39,933 nt of DNA from Flavobacteriales bacterium UBA5081 (GCA_002415785.1 DIAJ01000027.1:176190-216122); one strand, 5' to 3'. Shown: positions 17,682-26,748, counted from the stretch's first letter. Numbers and translations: made by a program. The notes: generated from the letters alone by a model not told the origin.

Positions 17682-18564
17682 TGATTTGACTTTTTCTGTG
17701 AATAAGTGCTTGAAGCTTCAACACATTTTCTCCTGTCCTTGGTCCGTAATAGATCAAATCATGTGCTTCTACTCGATAAATTCTTCCGTTTTTAGCAGCA
17801 TTGGTTAAGGCTACTCCCGGCAAGTCCAAAATCTTTTCTTCTGAACCTAATCGGTCATATCCGAAGCTAGTAAGCAAAATTACATCTGGATTGGCTTTGG
17901 CAATAACCTCGGCAGAGGTGATTCTTTCCATGCCCTTCTTTTCGATCGGAATTTCACCACCGGCCCAATCGATCATCTGTCCGGCGACACTTTCTCGACC
18001 AATCGCTAAATAAACATTCATAGCTCTACCAAAATGCATCACCACTACCTTGGGAGTATCGACATAAGCTTGATGATTTTTCAAGGCTTTCTGTAGGTCA
18101 CCCTCTAACTTTTTGCAAAGTGAATCCGCTTGTTTTGGCTTGTCGAAAAAACTGCCCATTTCCTGCATTAACTTCTTGGTAGAAGGAATGTCTGTAGCTT
18201 TATTCTCAAAGGTTTTCATGGGAACTTTAAGCTTTTCCAATTGATCTAATACGTGTTCCGGACCAATACTATAATGCCCCCCCTTATGTAACAAAAGCGT
18301 TGGTTTTACTGACATCATGCCCTCAAAACTCAGTTTCATGTGGTAACCAATGGTAGGCAGTTCCTTAACTTCCGGTGGATAAGTGCTTGAAAGATCGACC
18401 GCCACCAAACAGGAGTCTGCTCCCAAGGCATAAATGATTTCTGTGTATTGTTTAGAAGCACTTATTATTCGCTCTTTTAAATGTGTTTTTTGATCCTTGT
18501 TTCCGAATCGATTGCAACCGAGTATAAGTGCTAAAAAGCCAATTATTAAAACTTTATTCTTCAT
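17671..18564 (-). CDS. hmuT: Haem ABC transporter substrate-binding lipoprotein
   Basis: A 297-residue periplasmic binding protein with a lipoprotein signal (LIIGFLALILGC, lipid-bearing Cys about 17). It has the class III (helical-backbone) binding-protein layout: two lobes with EIIYALGADSCLVAVD in the first, and DWAGGEIPIEKKGMERITSAE and NPDVILLTSFGYDRLG in the second. The VDLSSTYPPEVKELPTIGYH stretch resembles the haem-binding HmuT family, where a Tyr near this point can contact haem iron. It would pass haem from the outer-membrane receptor to HmuU. A hairpin lies between its start and the receptor stop. Confidence 0.88.
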   Translation of the reverse strand: MKNKVLIIGFLALILGCNRFGNKDQKTHLKERIISASKQYTEIIYALGADSCLVAVDLSSTYPPEVKELPTIGYHMKLSFEGMMSVKPTLLLHKGGHYSIGPEHVLDQLEKLKVPMKTFENKATDIPSTKKLMQEMGSFFDKPKQADSLCKKLEGDLQKALKNHQAYVDTPKVVVMHFGRAMNVYLAIGRESVAGQMIDWAGGEIPIEKKGMERITSAEVIAKANPDVILLTSFGYDRLGSEEKILDLPGVALTNAAKNGRIYRVEAHDLIYYGPRTGENVLKLQALIHRKSQINEN

Positions 18565-18584
18565 GATATTTAAGTTTTGGTTAA

Positions 18585-18608
18585 AGCCTCAGGAAGAATC
18601 CCGAGGCT
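18585..18608 (-). terminator. Intercistronic hairpin between receptor and hmuT
   Basis: On the minus strand AGCCTC and GAGGCT form a 6-bp stem that can extend inward by GGGA/TTCC. It lies in the 51-base gap between the receptor stop and the hmuT start and is followed by only TTTAACC, so it is a weak terminator at most. Such a hairpin could let the receptor be made in excess over the ABC transporter by partial termination or by protecting the upstream mRNA. Confidence 0.45.
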
Positions 18609-18615
18609 CTTTAGT

Positions 18616-20937
18616 TTAAAAAGTATACTTCAGCTTTGCTCCGCCGTAAAAGGTAGGGTTAAAAGCTCCTGGTGAGTAAATAGACGGCTGAGCTCCACGT
18701 TCCCAGTTAATAAATACCATATTGTAATAAAGGCTGTTGGTTAGATTGTTGCCTCCTGCATACAAGTCAATGTTCCAATGTTTACTGATGGTTTTTTGAT
18801 AACCCAGTTTTGCATTCAACAAAGAGTAAGCAGGTGCTTCATGATTATTGTCAAAAGTGATGTACATATCATCCACATATTGAAAAGAACCATCGAAGTA
18901 GAAGCCATACTTACTGACTACGTTCAATCCTACATTGAATAACAAAGGCGGTACCCCAATTACGGTATTGCCGCTGTAATCTTTGGTCTGTTCATTATTG
19001 TTGGCATCACTTTTAAAGTCATCGTAATTGAAATCGCTATAGGTTAGCGTAACAAATGGACGTAAAGTAGAGATCACGCTTTTTTTGTTATCTATCGCGG
19101 TGTAGGATAAAGACAACTCTACTCCATCATTGATCTGATCTCCTGAGTTTACGGTATAAGTATAAAGCACCGAACCGCTTTTATCTGTAACCGCTCGACT
19201 TGTCAGCTTATCCTGAACATTTAAACGGAAAAAGGCCAATTGGTAGGACAGTTTTCTGTCAAGCAAGTTTCCTTTGGTCCCAATTTCATATTGGGTAGCT
19301 GTTTCAGGATTCAGACCAGTATTCACTTCTCCGGTGTATGGAATCACCACATTTGAGGTGGTTGGGGGTGAATATCCTTGACTGGCACTCACATAAGCTG
19401 AGATTTTTTCATTAATGATTTTTTGAAAAGAAATCCTGGGTGTAATCACCGGATCAAAGGTTTTGTAGCCACTGGCATCGAGGTGATTGGGATTGGACGA
19501 ATTAGCGAGCATATCGTTAATGTCATACTCGATAAAGTTACTGCTTGCTCCCAGCGTGATCTTATAGTTTTTGGGCAAAAACAGATCCCATTGTGTGAAA
19601 ATACTGTATTGCATGCTGGCAATGTCATTATCACTGTTTAAGCCACCGACAATACCACCAAACATGGAGTAGGTTTTGTACAATCCGGTTGTTTTTTGGA
19701 ATTCACTTCCAAGCACTCCTTTAAGTTGTACTTTTTTTCCTTCAAAGGAAAACCTGAACTCGGTTCTTCCTCCAAAGTTCTGAGAAAGATTATCATTTTG
19801 ACCTACTGCATAAGTTTGGTTATGCCGAACTCCTGAGGTGAACAAACTTGTCATATTGCTCACTTTTTTTGAAAAGTTGTAACGATGGGAAACCCCGGCT
19901 CTAAAACTTTCAATAGCTACATGTCCATCGTTTTTGAGGTAAGGAGCTTCAGCTACATTTTCTCTGTTCACAAACTGAGCGCTATCGACTTGACCGGCCA
20001 ATTGCTCGTACGAATTGTTATAAGAGAAATAGGAAGAAAAATGCTGCTTCTTATTCGGTCTAAAATCCCCTACAAAAGAAACATAATCTTTCTTCGAAGC
20101 ACTATGAACTCGGTAGCTATCATAGTTTTGGTGACCATAGTTTATTAGTATGGAAGACTTATCTGTAGCAGATTCTAATCGCGTATTGGTTCGAAGCAAA
20201 CCATAACTCCCAGCCAAAACTTCTTGTGAAACACTGGTTTCTTGGGGTGTTGGCTTTAAGGTATACATATTTACTACTCCGGCAATTCCGGTTCCATATA
20301 AACTAGAGGCAGGCCCTTTGATTACTTCCACTTTCCCTAAAGTGGAAAAATCTATGTCATCCAGAATCGTATTCCCACTGGCATCTGTAATCGGAATGCC
20401 GTTGATGTAAGCTTTGTAGCCGGTACCATTAAAATTGGTTCCATTTCCATAGCCTCTTATGGTAATCCGCTGACCACCGGACATGGTACGCTTCTCCATT
20501 CGAATACCCGGCTCTAGATTTAAGGTTTGTTCTAGAAATAAGCCGTGATTTTGCAACAAATCTTTACGAGTCAAGATTGCAATGGATTGCGATTGATCGA
20601 TTAACTCAGACTCAGTCGAAAAACTTACCTCTACCGCATTCAAGTTAGCAATAGAAGGAATCAATCCGACTGAAAAGTCATTTTGGCAACTATCTACTTG
20701 ACCTTCCCATTTCTCATAGCTAATGTGGGAAATGGTAATTTCAACTTCTCCTTTACAAGGCAACGTAAATTCACCATTTTTATTTGTAGTGGTTACTATT
20801 CCATTTTGGTTAAAAATATGAGCATCTTCGATTGGGGTATTGGTGTAGGCATCGTATACCTTTCCTGAAAATTGTTGTTGTGCGAAGGTGAGAAGACAAC
20901 ACAATAATCCTGTTAATGTAATTGTAAATCGTTTCAT
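18616..20937 (-). CDS. TonB-dependent receptor of the haem uptake operon
   Basis: A 773-residue outer-membrane receptor. Signal peptide RFTITLTGLLCCLLTFAQQ is followed by a carboxypeptidase-regulatory-like domain (about 22-105, GKVYDAYTNTPIEDAHIF), a plug with MSGGQRITIRGYG and LGKVEVIKGPASSLYGTGIAG, then a beta-barrel that ends FYGGAKLKYTF. FSQNYR-type and GYSPPTTSN stretches near the middle are common in siderophore and haem receptors. It is the first gene of the operon receptor-hmuT-hmuU-hmuV, so it most likely brings haem into the periplasm. No classical haem-receptor FRAP/NPNL motif was spotted, so a siderophore ligand is the main alternative. ATG start at 20937. Confidence 0.88.
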   Translation of the reverse strand: MKRFTITLTGLLCCLLTFAQQQFSGKVYDAYTNTPIEDAHIFNQNGIVTTTNKNGEFTLPCKGEVEITISHISYEKWEGQVDSCQNDFSVGLIPSIANLNAVEVSFSTESELIDQSQSIAILTRKDLLQNHGLFLEQTLNLEPGIRMEKRTMSGGQRITIRGYGNGTNFNGTGYKAYINGIPITDASGNTILDDIDFSTLGKVEVIKGPASSLYGTGIAGVVNMYTLKPTPQETSVSQEVLAGSYGLLRTNTRLESATDKSSILINYGHQNYDSYRVHSASKKDYVSFVGDFRPNKKQHFSSYFSYNNSYEQLAGQVDSAQFVNRENVAEAPYLKNDGHVAIESFRAGVSHRYNFSKKVSNMTSLFTSGVRHNQTYAVGQNDNLSQNFGGRTEFRFSFEGKKVQLKGVLGSEFQKTTGLYKTYSMFGGIVGGLNSDNDIASMQYSIFTQWDLFLPKNYKITLGASSNFIEYDINDMLANSSNPNHLDASGYKTFDPVITPRISFQKIINEKISAYVSASQGYSPPTTSNVVIPYTGEVNTGLNPETATQYEIGTKGNLLDRKLSYQLAFFRLNVQDKLTSRAVTDKSGSVLYTYTVNSGDQINDGVELSLSYTAIDNKKSVISTLRPFVTLTYSDFNYDDFKSDANNNEQTKDYSGNTVIGVPPLLFNVGLNVVSKYGFYFDGSFQYVDDMYITFDNNHEAPAYSLLNAKLGYQKTISKHWNIDLYAGGNNLTNSLYYNMVFINWERGAQPSIYSPGAFNPTFYGGAKLKYTF

Positions 20938-20956
20938 TTTTTACATTTTATTTAAT

Positions 20957-20993
20957 TAAATATTTGATTCGCCCAGAAAGCAATAAATATTTG
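20957..20993. promoter_or_regulatory. Repeated TAAATATTTG upstream of the haem receptor
   Basis: TAAATATTTG occurs at 20957-20966 and again at 20984-20993, 27 bases apart, just upstream of the receptor start. Each contains the palindrome AAATATTT. This could be a pair of sites for an iron-responsive regulator, but it is not a recognisable Fur box and AT-rich repeats are common. The rest of the 240-base gap (20938-21177) shows nothing else I can name. Confidence 0.25.
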
Positions 20994-21177
20994 CTTTTAG
21001 GGTATTTTTTGCATTAATACAGCAATCTAAAGTATTGACTCTTATGGACAATTAGCGTCTTAATTTTATATTGAAAATGGTTGTTCCAATAAGTAAAAAT
21101 AGCGCATAGAAAGAGTGCTTAACTTTAAAAGCTAAATGCAAAGTCAGCCCATTTTGGGCATGATTAAGTAAATGAAA

Positions 21178-21705
21178 CTAAGTTTGGGGCGGCGGAGTTG
21201 GCGGAGAGTAAAAAATTTCTCTAAAATTAAATAGGTAAGGACTTTGGTGTGTAATCAGAGCAATTTCGTTGCTAAAAGTAATCGAGTTTTCTTTCCAAAA
21301 AAGAGATTTGAAAAACTTGGAAAGTCGGTTATTACTTTGTTTGTCTTTTTTATCATGCCCCATAATCATAGCCAACAGCTTATCCAGCCTTTGATTAAGT
21401 TGTGTTTCTTCATTATCCCACCAACACCAATAGTAAGTAGTATCCCCTTTGGTTTCTTGCTCTACAATATCATACATGGAGCCTTTATACTCAAACTCTT
21501 TACTGTGTTTCCAATTAAGTTCTTCACTCGCTTCCTCTTTCGTAAATGATAAGAGTACCAAATCAGATTTATCTGTTTTTGCCATAAGAGCGTGTTTCAC
21601 TTCCCTACGTATAGCCCTTCTTTGGCATCTATGAAAAATATAAGTAGCTGTTAGAGGAACTAGCAAGCAGAATAAAAGGAATATGCCGAACAACTGTCTC
21701 TTCAA
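21178..21705 (-). CDS. Uncharacterised membrane-anchored protein with Pro-rich tail
   Basis: A 175-residue protein with one N-terminal membrane segment (QLFGIFLLFCLLVPLTATYIF, about 4-24) followed by a basic stretch (HRCQRRAIRREVKH) and a soluble domain of about 130 residues containing LVLLSFTKEEASEELNWKHS, TTYYWCWWDNEET and a short lysine-rich segment. It ends in a proline-rich tail, FYSPPTPPP. I do not recognise a named family. The layout (uncleaved anchor, soluble domain outside) suggests an inner-membrane-attached periplasmic protein. It lies 240 bases upstream of the haem receptor on the same strand, and a -7 like element sits about 20 bases before its start. A role in haem or metal uptake is only suggested by position. 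Confidence 0.65.
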   Translation of the reverse strand: MKRQLFGIFLLFCLLVPLTATYIFHRCQRRAIRREVKHALMAKTDKSDLVLLSFTKEEASEELNWKHSKEFEYKGSMYDIVEQETKGDTTYYWCWWDNEETQLNQRLDKLLAMIMGHDKKDKQSNNRLSKFFKSLFWKENSITFSNEIALITHQSPYLFNFREIFYSPPTPPPQT

Positions 21706-21725
21706 AGCTCAAGCTTTAGGATTCC

Positions 21726-21733
21726 CAAATGTA
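21726..21733 (-). promoter_or_regulatory. Bacteroidota -7 element (TACATTTG) on the minus strand
   Basis: The plus strand reads CAAATGTA, so the minus strand carries TACATTTG, about 20 bases upstream of the ATG at 21705. No well-placed -33 TTG was found: the nearest TTTG is about 29 bases away. It fits a start site very close to the gene. Confidence 0.4.
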
Positions 21734-21851
21734 AGCGATTATAATCTTAAGAGAAGCATTTACAAATAAAATCTTATAAACTTCATACAAGATAGCATAT
21801 TTACGCCTTGAAGAATTCTCTATTATTCAATTGGAAATTCAGTTAATGGTT

Positions 21852-23027
21852 TTAAAATTTCAATTGCACCTGAACTCGCATTAGTCTTCCTTTTTGATGG
21901 TTTATCGGGTTTTCAAAATCTTCATATCTGCGGTCTGAAAAGGTGTATTCAACTAAGAATTCAAAGTGAGGTAATGGATGCCATTCTATTCCAATTTCGG
22001 TATCTTTTACGGTATAGCTGCGAGCATCTAATTCGTGCTTTTTCCCTCCATCATAATACTGCAAGCGAACAAAAGGGTAAAATTTTTGATCCCATTTTTC
22101 TATAAAATAAGAAAATGTAGCCTACCCCCCTTGAAGCGGCGTAACCTGAATAGTGTTGGACGTTTTGTCAAACTCTGGTCCTCTACCAAAGTTATACTCT
22201 GCTTGAATACCGAAAGGTTTGGGATATAAAACGAAGGACAATGCTGTTCTTTGATCTATATAGCCCTTTGTATTTACTTCAATGTTTGGGCTATGTTCTG
22301 TTATCACATATCTTCCCGAATAAGCCTGAATCCCCGACTCTATTACTTGACTTCCTATTTCAATTGGGAAAGAGAAACGTGTTACTACATGAAATTCATT
22401 GTTTTCATCATAATGGTTAGCTGTTTGGCCATTGTAGAATCCTAAAGCAAATAGTCCAAAATCACCACCACTTAATCCTGCTTTTCTAAGCTTCTTTATA
22501 AGTGCTCTTTTTTCTTCAGTAGCCCAATAGAAGAAAACTCCAAGGTCTCGTTCGTCTTTTACAGCACTATTGAGCGCATCATTTCTATCTAGTGGCAATC
22601 TGTTACTGCTCGATTGCATATTTTCAAAGCCAAAAGGTACTTTGCTTTGCCCGATTCGGAGGCGAAATTCATTCTTTTTATCAAGTCCGAAATCTATATA
22701 GGCATCTTTCAAACGACCTACATGGTGAGCCTCGCCAATAGACTTGGCAAAGTCGGGTTGAAAATAAAAAAATACACGAGGGGAAATTTGCCCTTTAATT
22801 TTAAACCGGACACGTCTAAAAGAAAGCCCACCTCCATCTTCGCCCCAATTCTCATCACACTGCTCACAGTTTAAATTGGGGTTTGTTTCAAACAAACCGT
22901 TATAGCGAACTTGTATGTATCCGCCAATGTGCATTTTTTTATACCATTCTTGAATGTTATTTTTTTCTTGAGCTAATAGTGAATAGTTGACAGCTAGCAC
23001 AAGAATACCTGTAAGAAATAAACGCAT
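21852..23027 (-). pseudogene. Phosphate-selective porin O/P family gene with in-frame amber codon
   Basis: Reading on the minus strand from the ATG at 23027, a porin of the Porin_O_P type runs for 301 codons (signal peptide LFLTGILVLAVNYSLLAQ; SFRRVRFKIKGQISPRVFFYF; FELRIGQSKVPFGFE-like FRLRIGQSKVPFGFEN) and stops at TAG (22124-22122). The same frame continues without another stop to 21852 with clear family sequence: ATFSYFIEKWDQKFYPFVRL, QYYDGGKKHELDARSY, IEWHPLPHFEFLVEYTFSDR, and an aromatic barrel end VQVQLKF. Full length would be 391 residues, normal for the family. Relatives usually have Tyr after the Gly-Gly, so a Tyr codon to TAG change is likely. The truncated product would lack the closing strands of the barrel. 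Its ATG overlaps the PepSY-like gene's stop. Confidence 0.85.
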
Positions 23028-23473
23028 TAATCAGCTATTTTACTCAATATCTTACCTTCTGAGTCTATTACTATCTCCCAATCGGGTTTTGTTAAAGCAT
23101 TAAGCTCCATCTTGTAAATTATTTGTCCATTATCTGATATGCGTTCTAAATCGTTTATTGAATGGCTGCTAAAATCTGCTCTTATTCTATCGTTTACCGC
23201 TTTAGGTAATTCACTTTTAGAAATGTCTTCTTTGTGCTTTACTATCTTTCCTTCGGAATTGTACCATACTGCATGGTCTGTGTCCCAACCAACCTCAAAG
23301 TCAACATTATAAAAATTACCATCCATTTCCCATTCCACATTTGTTGCTTTGGGGAATTGTTTGTTGAACTCGTTTACAATAACGGAAGGCACCTGGCTTT
23401 GTGGAATGTCTTGTGCACGTACAATTGAAGCGATGGCTATTGTTACACCTAAAATTAAAATCTGCTTTTTCAT
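23027..23473 (-). CDS. PepSY-like periplasmic protein
   Basis: A 148-residue exported protein (signal peptide QILILGVTIAIASIVRAQD) with two PepSY-like (DUF2874-type) repeats: VIVNEFNKQFPKATNVEWEM with NFYNVDFEVGWDTDHAVWYN, then PKAVNDRIRADFSSHSINDL with IYKMELNALTKPDWEIVIDS. Proteins of this type are common in Bacteroidota and often sit beside two-component systems; the biochemical role is not established, with ligand or metal sensing or inhibition of an enzyme as suggestions. The gene follows the histidine kinase by 78 bases and overlaps the porin start by one base, so it likely belongs to the same regulated unit. Confidence 0.85.
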   Translation of the reverse strand: MKKQILILGVTIAIASIVRAQDIPQSQVPSVIVNEFNKQFPKATNVEWEMDGNFYNVDFEVGWDTDHAVWYNSEGKIVKHKEDISKSELPKAVNDRIRADFSSHSINDLERISDNGQIIYKMELNALTKPDWEIVIDSEGKILSKIAD

Positions 23474-23551
23474 CTTATGAATTTTTTTAAATTAATAATT
23501 AATTACAAGACAAAGGAAAGACCCGAATTTGGAAAGATTTGGGAAAGGAGT

Positions 23552-24838
23552 TTATGTTGCTGGAAATTCCACTTGAAAACAATGTAATGCATTATTATGC
23601 GAATAGGAAACCTTGAACCCATATAAATCTGAAATAGCTTTTACAATGGCTAAACCCAATCCTGTTCCTTTAGAGCTATTGTTAGGTTTATAAAAACGAT
23701 TGAAAATAAGGTTCTCATCAAGTTTTTGAGCTTTGCTTGTGTTGCTTATTTTAATGATATTTTCGAAAATTTCCACGGAAACCTTTCCGTTTGAAAGATT
23801 ATGAAAAATGGCATTTTTTAATAGGTTTGAAATAATCACACTGGCAAGAGAACTGTCCATCTGAACAAACAACTCTGTAGATTCAATTAAAGAAAGATTC
23901 ACATTTTTGAAGTTTGCTATTTCTTCTAAATCGCCAATGTTTTTTTGAACAACCTTGTTAAGTAAAACACTTTGATTGTCCAAAAATTGTTTGTTTTCTA
24001 TTTTGGACAAAAGCAACAATGATTTATTTAAGCGAACTAAGTGTTCAATAATGCTCATTACCTCTGCAATATTTTCGGCTTGTTTGTCCTGAAGGTTTCC
24101 ATCTTCAAACAGTAGCTCTAATTTGCTGGTAACAATTGCTAAAGGTGTTTGTAATTCGTGCGAAGCATTTCCTGTAAATTGTTTTTGCTGTTCGTAGGTT
24201 TCGATAGTATGCAGTAATAAAGTATTTACAGCATTTTGTAAATCGGTAAATTCTTTTGTTTTGGTTTTTATTTTGGGTAGCGTTGGACTTTTTCCCAAGC
24301 TATATTTTTTTAATTGATTTAAAAGGTCATAAAAAGGTTTCCAAAGTTTTTTTAGCACAAGATTGTTGATGAAAACTATACTAATTATCAAACTGAGATA
24401 TAACCAAATAATATCGTAGAGAAGTTCTTTCATTAAATCGTCTTCTTCTACCATTGAATTAGCAACTTTCAACTCATAGTATTGATTGTTCAGTTCAAAA
24501 GCAGTAACAAGCATTCTAACTGGCTCAGCTTCTGGTGTCTCATCATCAGCATCTTGCATATTCAGAAGGGTGTCAAGATATTTGTCTTTTATTGTAAGAG
24601 CCTGCTGTTTGTTAATTTTTCGAATTACGAAAAAACTTTCATCAAAGTAATTTTTGGTTAGAATGGTTGAATCCTGTTCGGCATTCTGAATGATTATTCT
24701 CTTATAATTTTCAAGTCCTTCGTCAATGCTACTTTTTATTTCATTGAGCATGTTGAAGTAAAATACTACCGCCCAAACTGTAACAATTGCTAGAATTGAA
24801 ACCGATAAATATTTTATGGATTGGTTTAGCAATTTCAT
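23552..24838 (-). CDS. Two-component sensor histidine kinase
   Basis: A 428-residue membrane kinase. Two membrane helices (about 9-29 and 143-163) bracket a periplasmic sensor domain of roughly 110 residues with no named fold. The cytoplasmic part has a HisKA dimer region with the phosphorylated histidine in GNASHELQTPLAIV (His227), an N-box (LKNAIFHNLSNG) and the G2 box GTGLGLAIVKAI. No F-box-like long loop is evident and the HATPase domain is compact. Its ATG overlaps the response regulator's end by four bases (ATGA), so the pair is translationally coupled. Length and layout match the QseC/CusS-like small kinases of Bacteroidota. The signal is unknown. Confidence 0.93.
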   Translation of the reverse strand: MKLLNQSIKYLSVSILAIVTVWAVVFYFNMLNEIKSSIDEGLENYKRIIIQNAEQDSTILTKNYFDESFFVIRKINKQQALTIKDKYLDTLLNMQDADDETPEAEPVRMLVTAFELNNQYYELKVANSMVEEDDLMKELLYDIIWLYLSLIISIVFINNLVLKKLWKPFYDLLNQLKKYSLGKSPTLPKIKTKTKEFTDLQNAVNTLLLHTIETYEQQKQFTGNASHELQTPLAIVTSKLELLFEDGNLQDKQAENIAEVMSIIEHLVRLNKSLLLLSKIENKQFLDNQSVLLNKVVQKNIGDLEEIANFKNVNLSLIESTELFVQMDSSLASVIISNLLKNAIFHNLSNGKVSVEIFENIIKISNTSKAQKLDENLIFNRFYKPNNSSKGTGLGLAIVKAISDLYGFKVSYSHNNALHCFQVEFPAT

Positions 24839-25512
24839 TTTTCAACCAATTTGTAGCCAATTCCATAAATGGATTCAATTTCTATTTCAGCATCAGCCAA
24901 TTGCAATTTTTTTCTCAAGTTTTTAATCTGAGAATAAACAAAATCAAAATTATCGGCATTATCAGAGTTATCTCCCCAAACATGTTCGGCTAGTGCCGAT
25001 TTGGTAACTAAACGGTTTTTGTTAATTAAGAAATAATTAATAATATCAAACTCTTTTCTATTGAGCTGAATATTTTGATTATTTACAGTGAATGTACGTT
25101 CTTTTATATCTAAGACGATATTGGCAATTTCAATAGTGTCTTTACCATTTAATATTTGTCTTCGTAAAACAGCTTTTACCCTTGCGTTAAGTTCTGCTAA
25201 GTGAAAGGGTTTTGTAAGATAATCATCTGCTCCAAGTTCAAGTCCTTTAAGTTTGTCTTCCAACGAATCTTTTGCAGAAATAATTATTACGTTTCCACTC
25301 TTACCCTCTTTCTTTAGCTCTTTTAAAAGCTTTATTCCACTACCATTAGGTAACATAATGTCTAATAAAATACAGTCATAGTTATAGATAAAAACTCTTT
25401 CAAGGGCATCGTAATAATCAGTAACAGTCTCAACTAAATAGTCCTCTTTTTCTAATGACTTTTTAATACTGTCAAGCAATTGTTGCTGGTCTTCAATTAC
25501 TAATATTTTCAT
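24835..25512 (-). CDS. OmpR/PhoB-family response regulator
   Basis: A 225-residue DNA-binding response regulator. The receiver domain has the acidic pair (Glu7, Asp8), the phosphorylation Asp51 in CILLDIMLPNGSG, the SAKD stretch and Lys101 in YLTKPF. A winged-helix output domain of the Trans_reg_C type follows (about 128-223) with NRKEFDIINYFLINKNRLVT and VWGDNSDNADNFDFVYSQIK, ending YGIGYKLVEK. It is the first gene of the unit regulator-kinase-PepSY-porin and should be activated by the neighbouring kinase. The porin and PepSY-like genes are its obvious candidate targets. ATG start at 25512. Confidence 0.94.
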   Translation of the reverse strand: MKILVIEDQQQLLDSIKKSLEKEDYLVETVTDYYDALERVFIYNYDCILLDIMLPNGSGIKLLKELKKEGKSGNVIIISAKDSLEDKLKGLELGADDYLTKPFHLAELNARVKAVLRRQILNGKDTIEIANIVLDIKERTFTVNNQNIQLNRKEFDIINYFLINKNRLVTKSALAEHVWGDNSDNADNFDFVYSQIKNLRKKLQLADAEIEIESIYGIGYKLVEK

Positions 25513-25601
25513 GGACTAAAATTCTCTAATAATTCTAGAAAGAAGTGGGAAAAATAACCTTAATTTATTCTCTTCTCCTTTTATCTAAATATAAAATTAA
25601 C

Positions 25602-26480
25602 CTATATCAATCGATCCAAACTGTTTTTAACTCGGCTAAGATAACTTCCACCAAACAAATTCACATGTACCAAAAGCGGATAGAGGTTACAGAGCTCAAT
25701 GCGCTTTTCCCAACCAGTGGATAAAGGAAAAACTTCGTTGTAAGCTTGGTAAAAACGACGATGAAAGCCGCCAAAGAGGTGAGTCATGGCTATATCCATT
25801 TCCCGGTGACCGTAATAGACCGCCGGATCCATGATCACAGGCTCTCCCTTTTCTCCCACCATAAAGTTACCTGACCACAAATCTCCATGCAAAAGTGAAG
25901 GCTTTTCCTCGGGAAAATAGTCGGCAATTTTTTCAAAAAGGCGATCAAATTTATTTAGTAAATCTGACTTAACTAAATGTTGATCCACAGCCATTTTCAG
26001 CTGAGCTTGCAAACGGTTTTCAATGAAAAAGTCTGCCCAATTGTCTTTGTAGGAATTGTCCTGCTTTAATGAGCCCACATAGTTGTCCGTACCTAACCCA
26101 AAATTTTCGGCACTTTGTTGATGCAAGCCGGCTAATTGTCGACCAAAATCTTCCCAAAAATTTGCGCTTTCCGAACTACTTTCAATAAACTCTAAAACCA
26201 AATAAGCCGTGTCTCCTGCAGCTCCTAGGGTTAAAAAGCGCGGAATCTTTATTGCTTTTGCTGAGCTTAGCAGCTCCAATCCTTCGGCTTCCAGTTCAAA
26301 CATCTTTGGGTATAATGTCCTTGAGTTTAGCTTTACAAAATAGTTTTGTTTGCCGCTTTGCACTTTAAAAGAACGGTTGATTGAGCCGCCGTAAACTTTT
26401 GTTGTTTTTTCAATATTCGGTTTATCGTCTCCCATAGCGGCAAATGCCTGCTCCAATGCTACTTTAACTTCCTCTTCCAT
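25602..26480 (-). CDS. Fructosamine kinase family protein
   Basis: A 292-residue cytoplasmic kinase of the fructosamine-3-kinase/ketosamine-3-kinase family, which phosphorylates sugar amines on glycated proteins or small molecules so that they break down. Visible are a glycine-rich N-lobe (VYGGSINRSFKV), a lysine strand (NYFVKLN), LVLEFIE hinge, the catalytic loop LLHGDLWSGNFM (His198, Asp200, Asn205) and the metal-binding IMDPAVYYGHREMDIAMTHL (Asp218). The end, LFGGSYLSRVKNSLDRL, is the standard C terminus. Length is typical (about 290). It stands alone on the minus strand; its ATG is at 26480. Confidence 0.92.
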   Translation of the reverse strand: MEEEVKVALEQAFAAMGDDKPNIEKTTKVYGGSINRSFKVQSGKQNYFVKLNSRTLYPKMFELEAEGLELLSSAKAIKIPRFLTLGAAGDTAYLVLEFIESSSESANFWEDFGRQLAGLHQQSAENFGLGTDNYVGSLKQDNSYKDNWADFFIENRLQAQLKMAVDQHLVKSDLLNKFDRLFEKIADYFPEEKPSLLHGDLWSGNFMVGEKGEPVIMDPAVYYGHREMDIAMTHLFGGFHRRFYQAYNEVFPLSTGWEKRIELCNLYPLLVHVNLFGGSYLSRVKNSLDRLI

Positions 26481-26493
26481 TCTTTATTTTTAG

Positions 26494-26553
26494 AAGTTTG
26501 AAGTGCCTAAAGTACTTAAAGTTTGAAGTTGAATTTTTTTGCTTCGCAAAAAA
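26494..26553. repeat. Short direct repeat and T/A hairpin between kinase gene and tRNA
   Basis: AAGTTTGAAGT occurs at 26494-26504 and 26519-26529, with a degenerate AGTGCC/AGTACT stretch between; similar AGT-rich tandem sequence is common in Flavobacteriales intergenic DNA. Directly after it, TTTTTTGC (26535-26542) and GCAAAAAA (26546-26553) form a perfect 8-bp hairpin with a TTC loop, which could act as a terminator in either direction. The rest of 26554-26628 shows nothing I can name. Confidence 0.5.
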
Positions 26554-26628
26554 TGGTCTCAATTTTTTAGTTCTCAATATAAAAATTGAACACTTTTATT
26601 TTATTAATGCTTTTGTTCTTTGGTATAG

Positions 26629-26656
26629 TTGTAAAGGAGAAAATTTAATACATTTG
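26629..26656 (+). promoter_or_regulatory. Promoter of tRNA-Ala (TTG-N17-TACATTTG)
   Basis: TTG at 26629-26631 and TACATTTG at 26649-26656 are 17 bases apart, a good match to the Bacteroidota promoter consensus (TTG, then TAnnTTTG). The -7 element ends 11 bases before the first base of the tRNA, which fits a short 5' leader. Confidence 0.75.
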
Positions 26657-26664
26657 CCAAACCA

Positions 26665-26741
<77 letters not shown>

Positions 26742-26748
26742 CTAAGAA

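Noticed and set aside
20938..21177. Fur box upstream of the haem receptor
   Set aside because: No 19-base sequence resembling the GATAATGATwATCATTATC consensus is present; only the TAAATATTTG repeats were seen.
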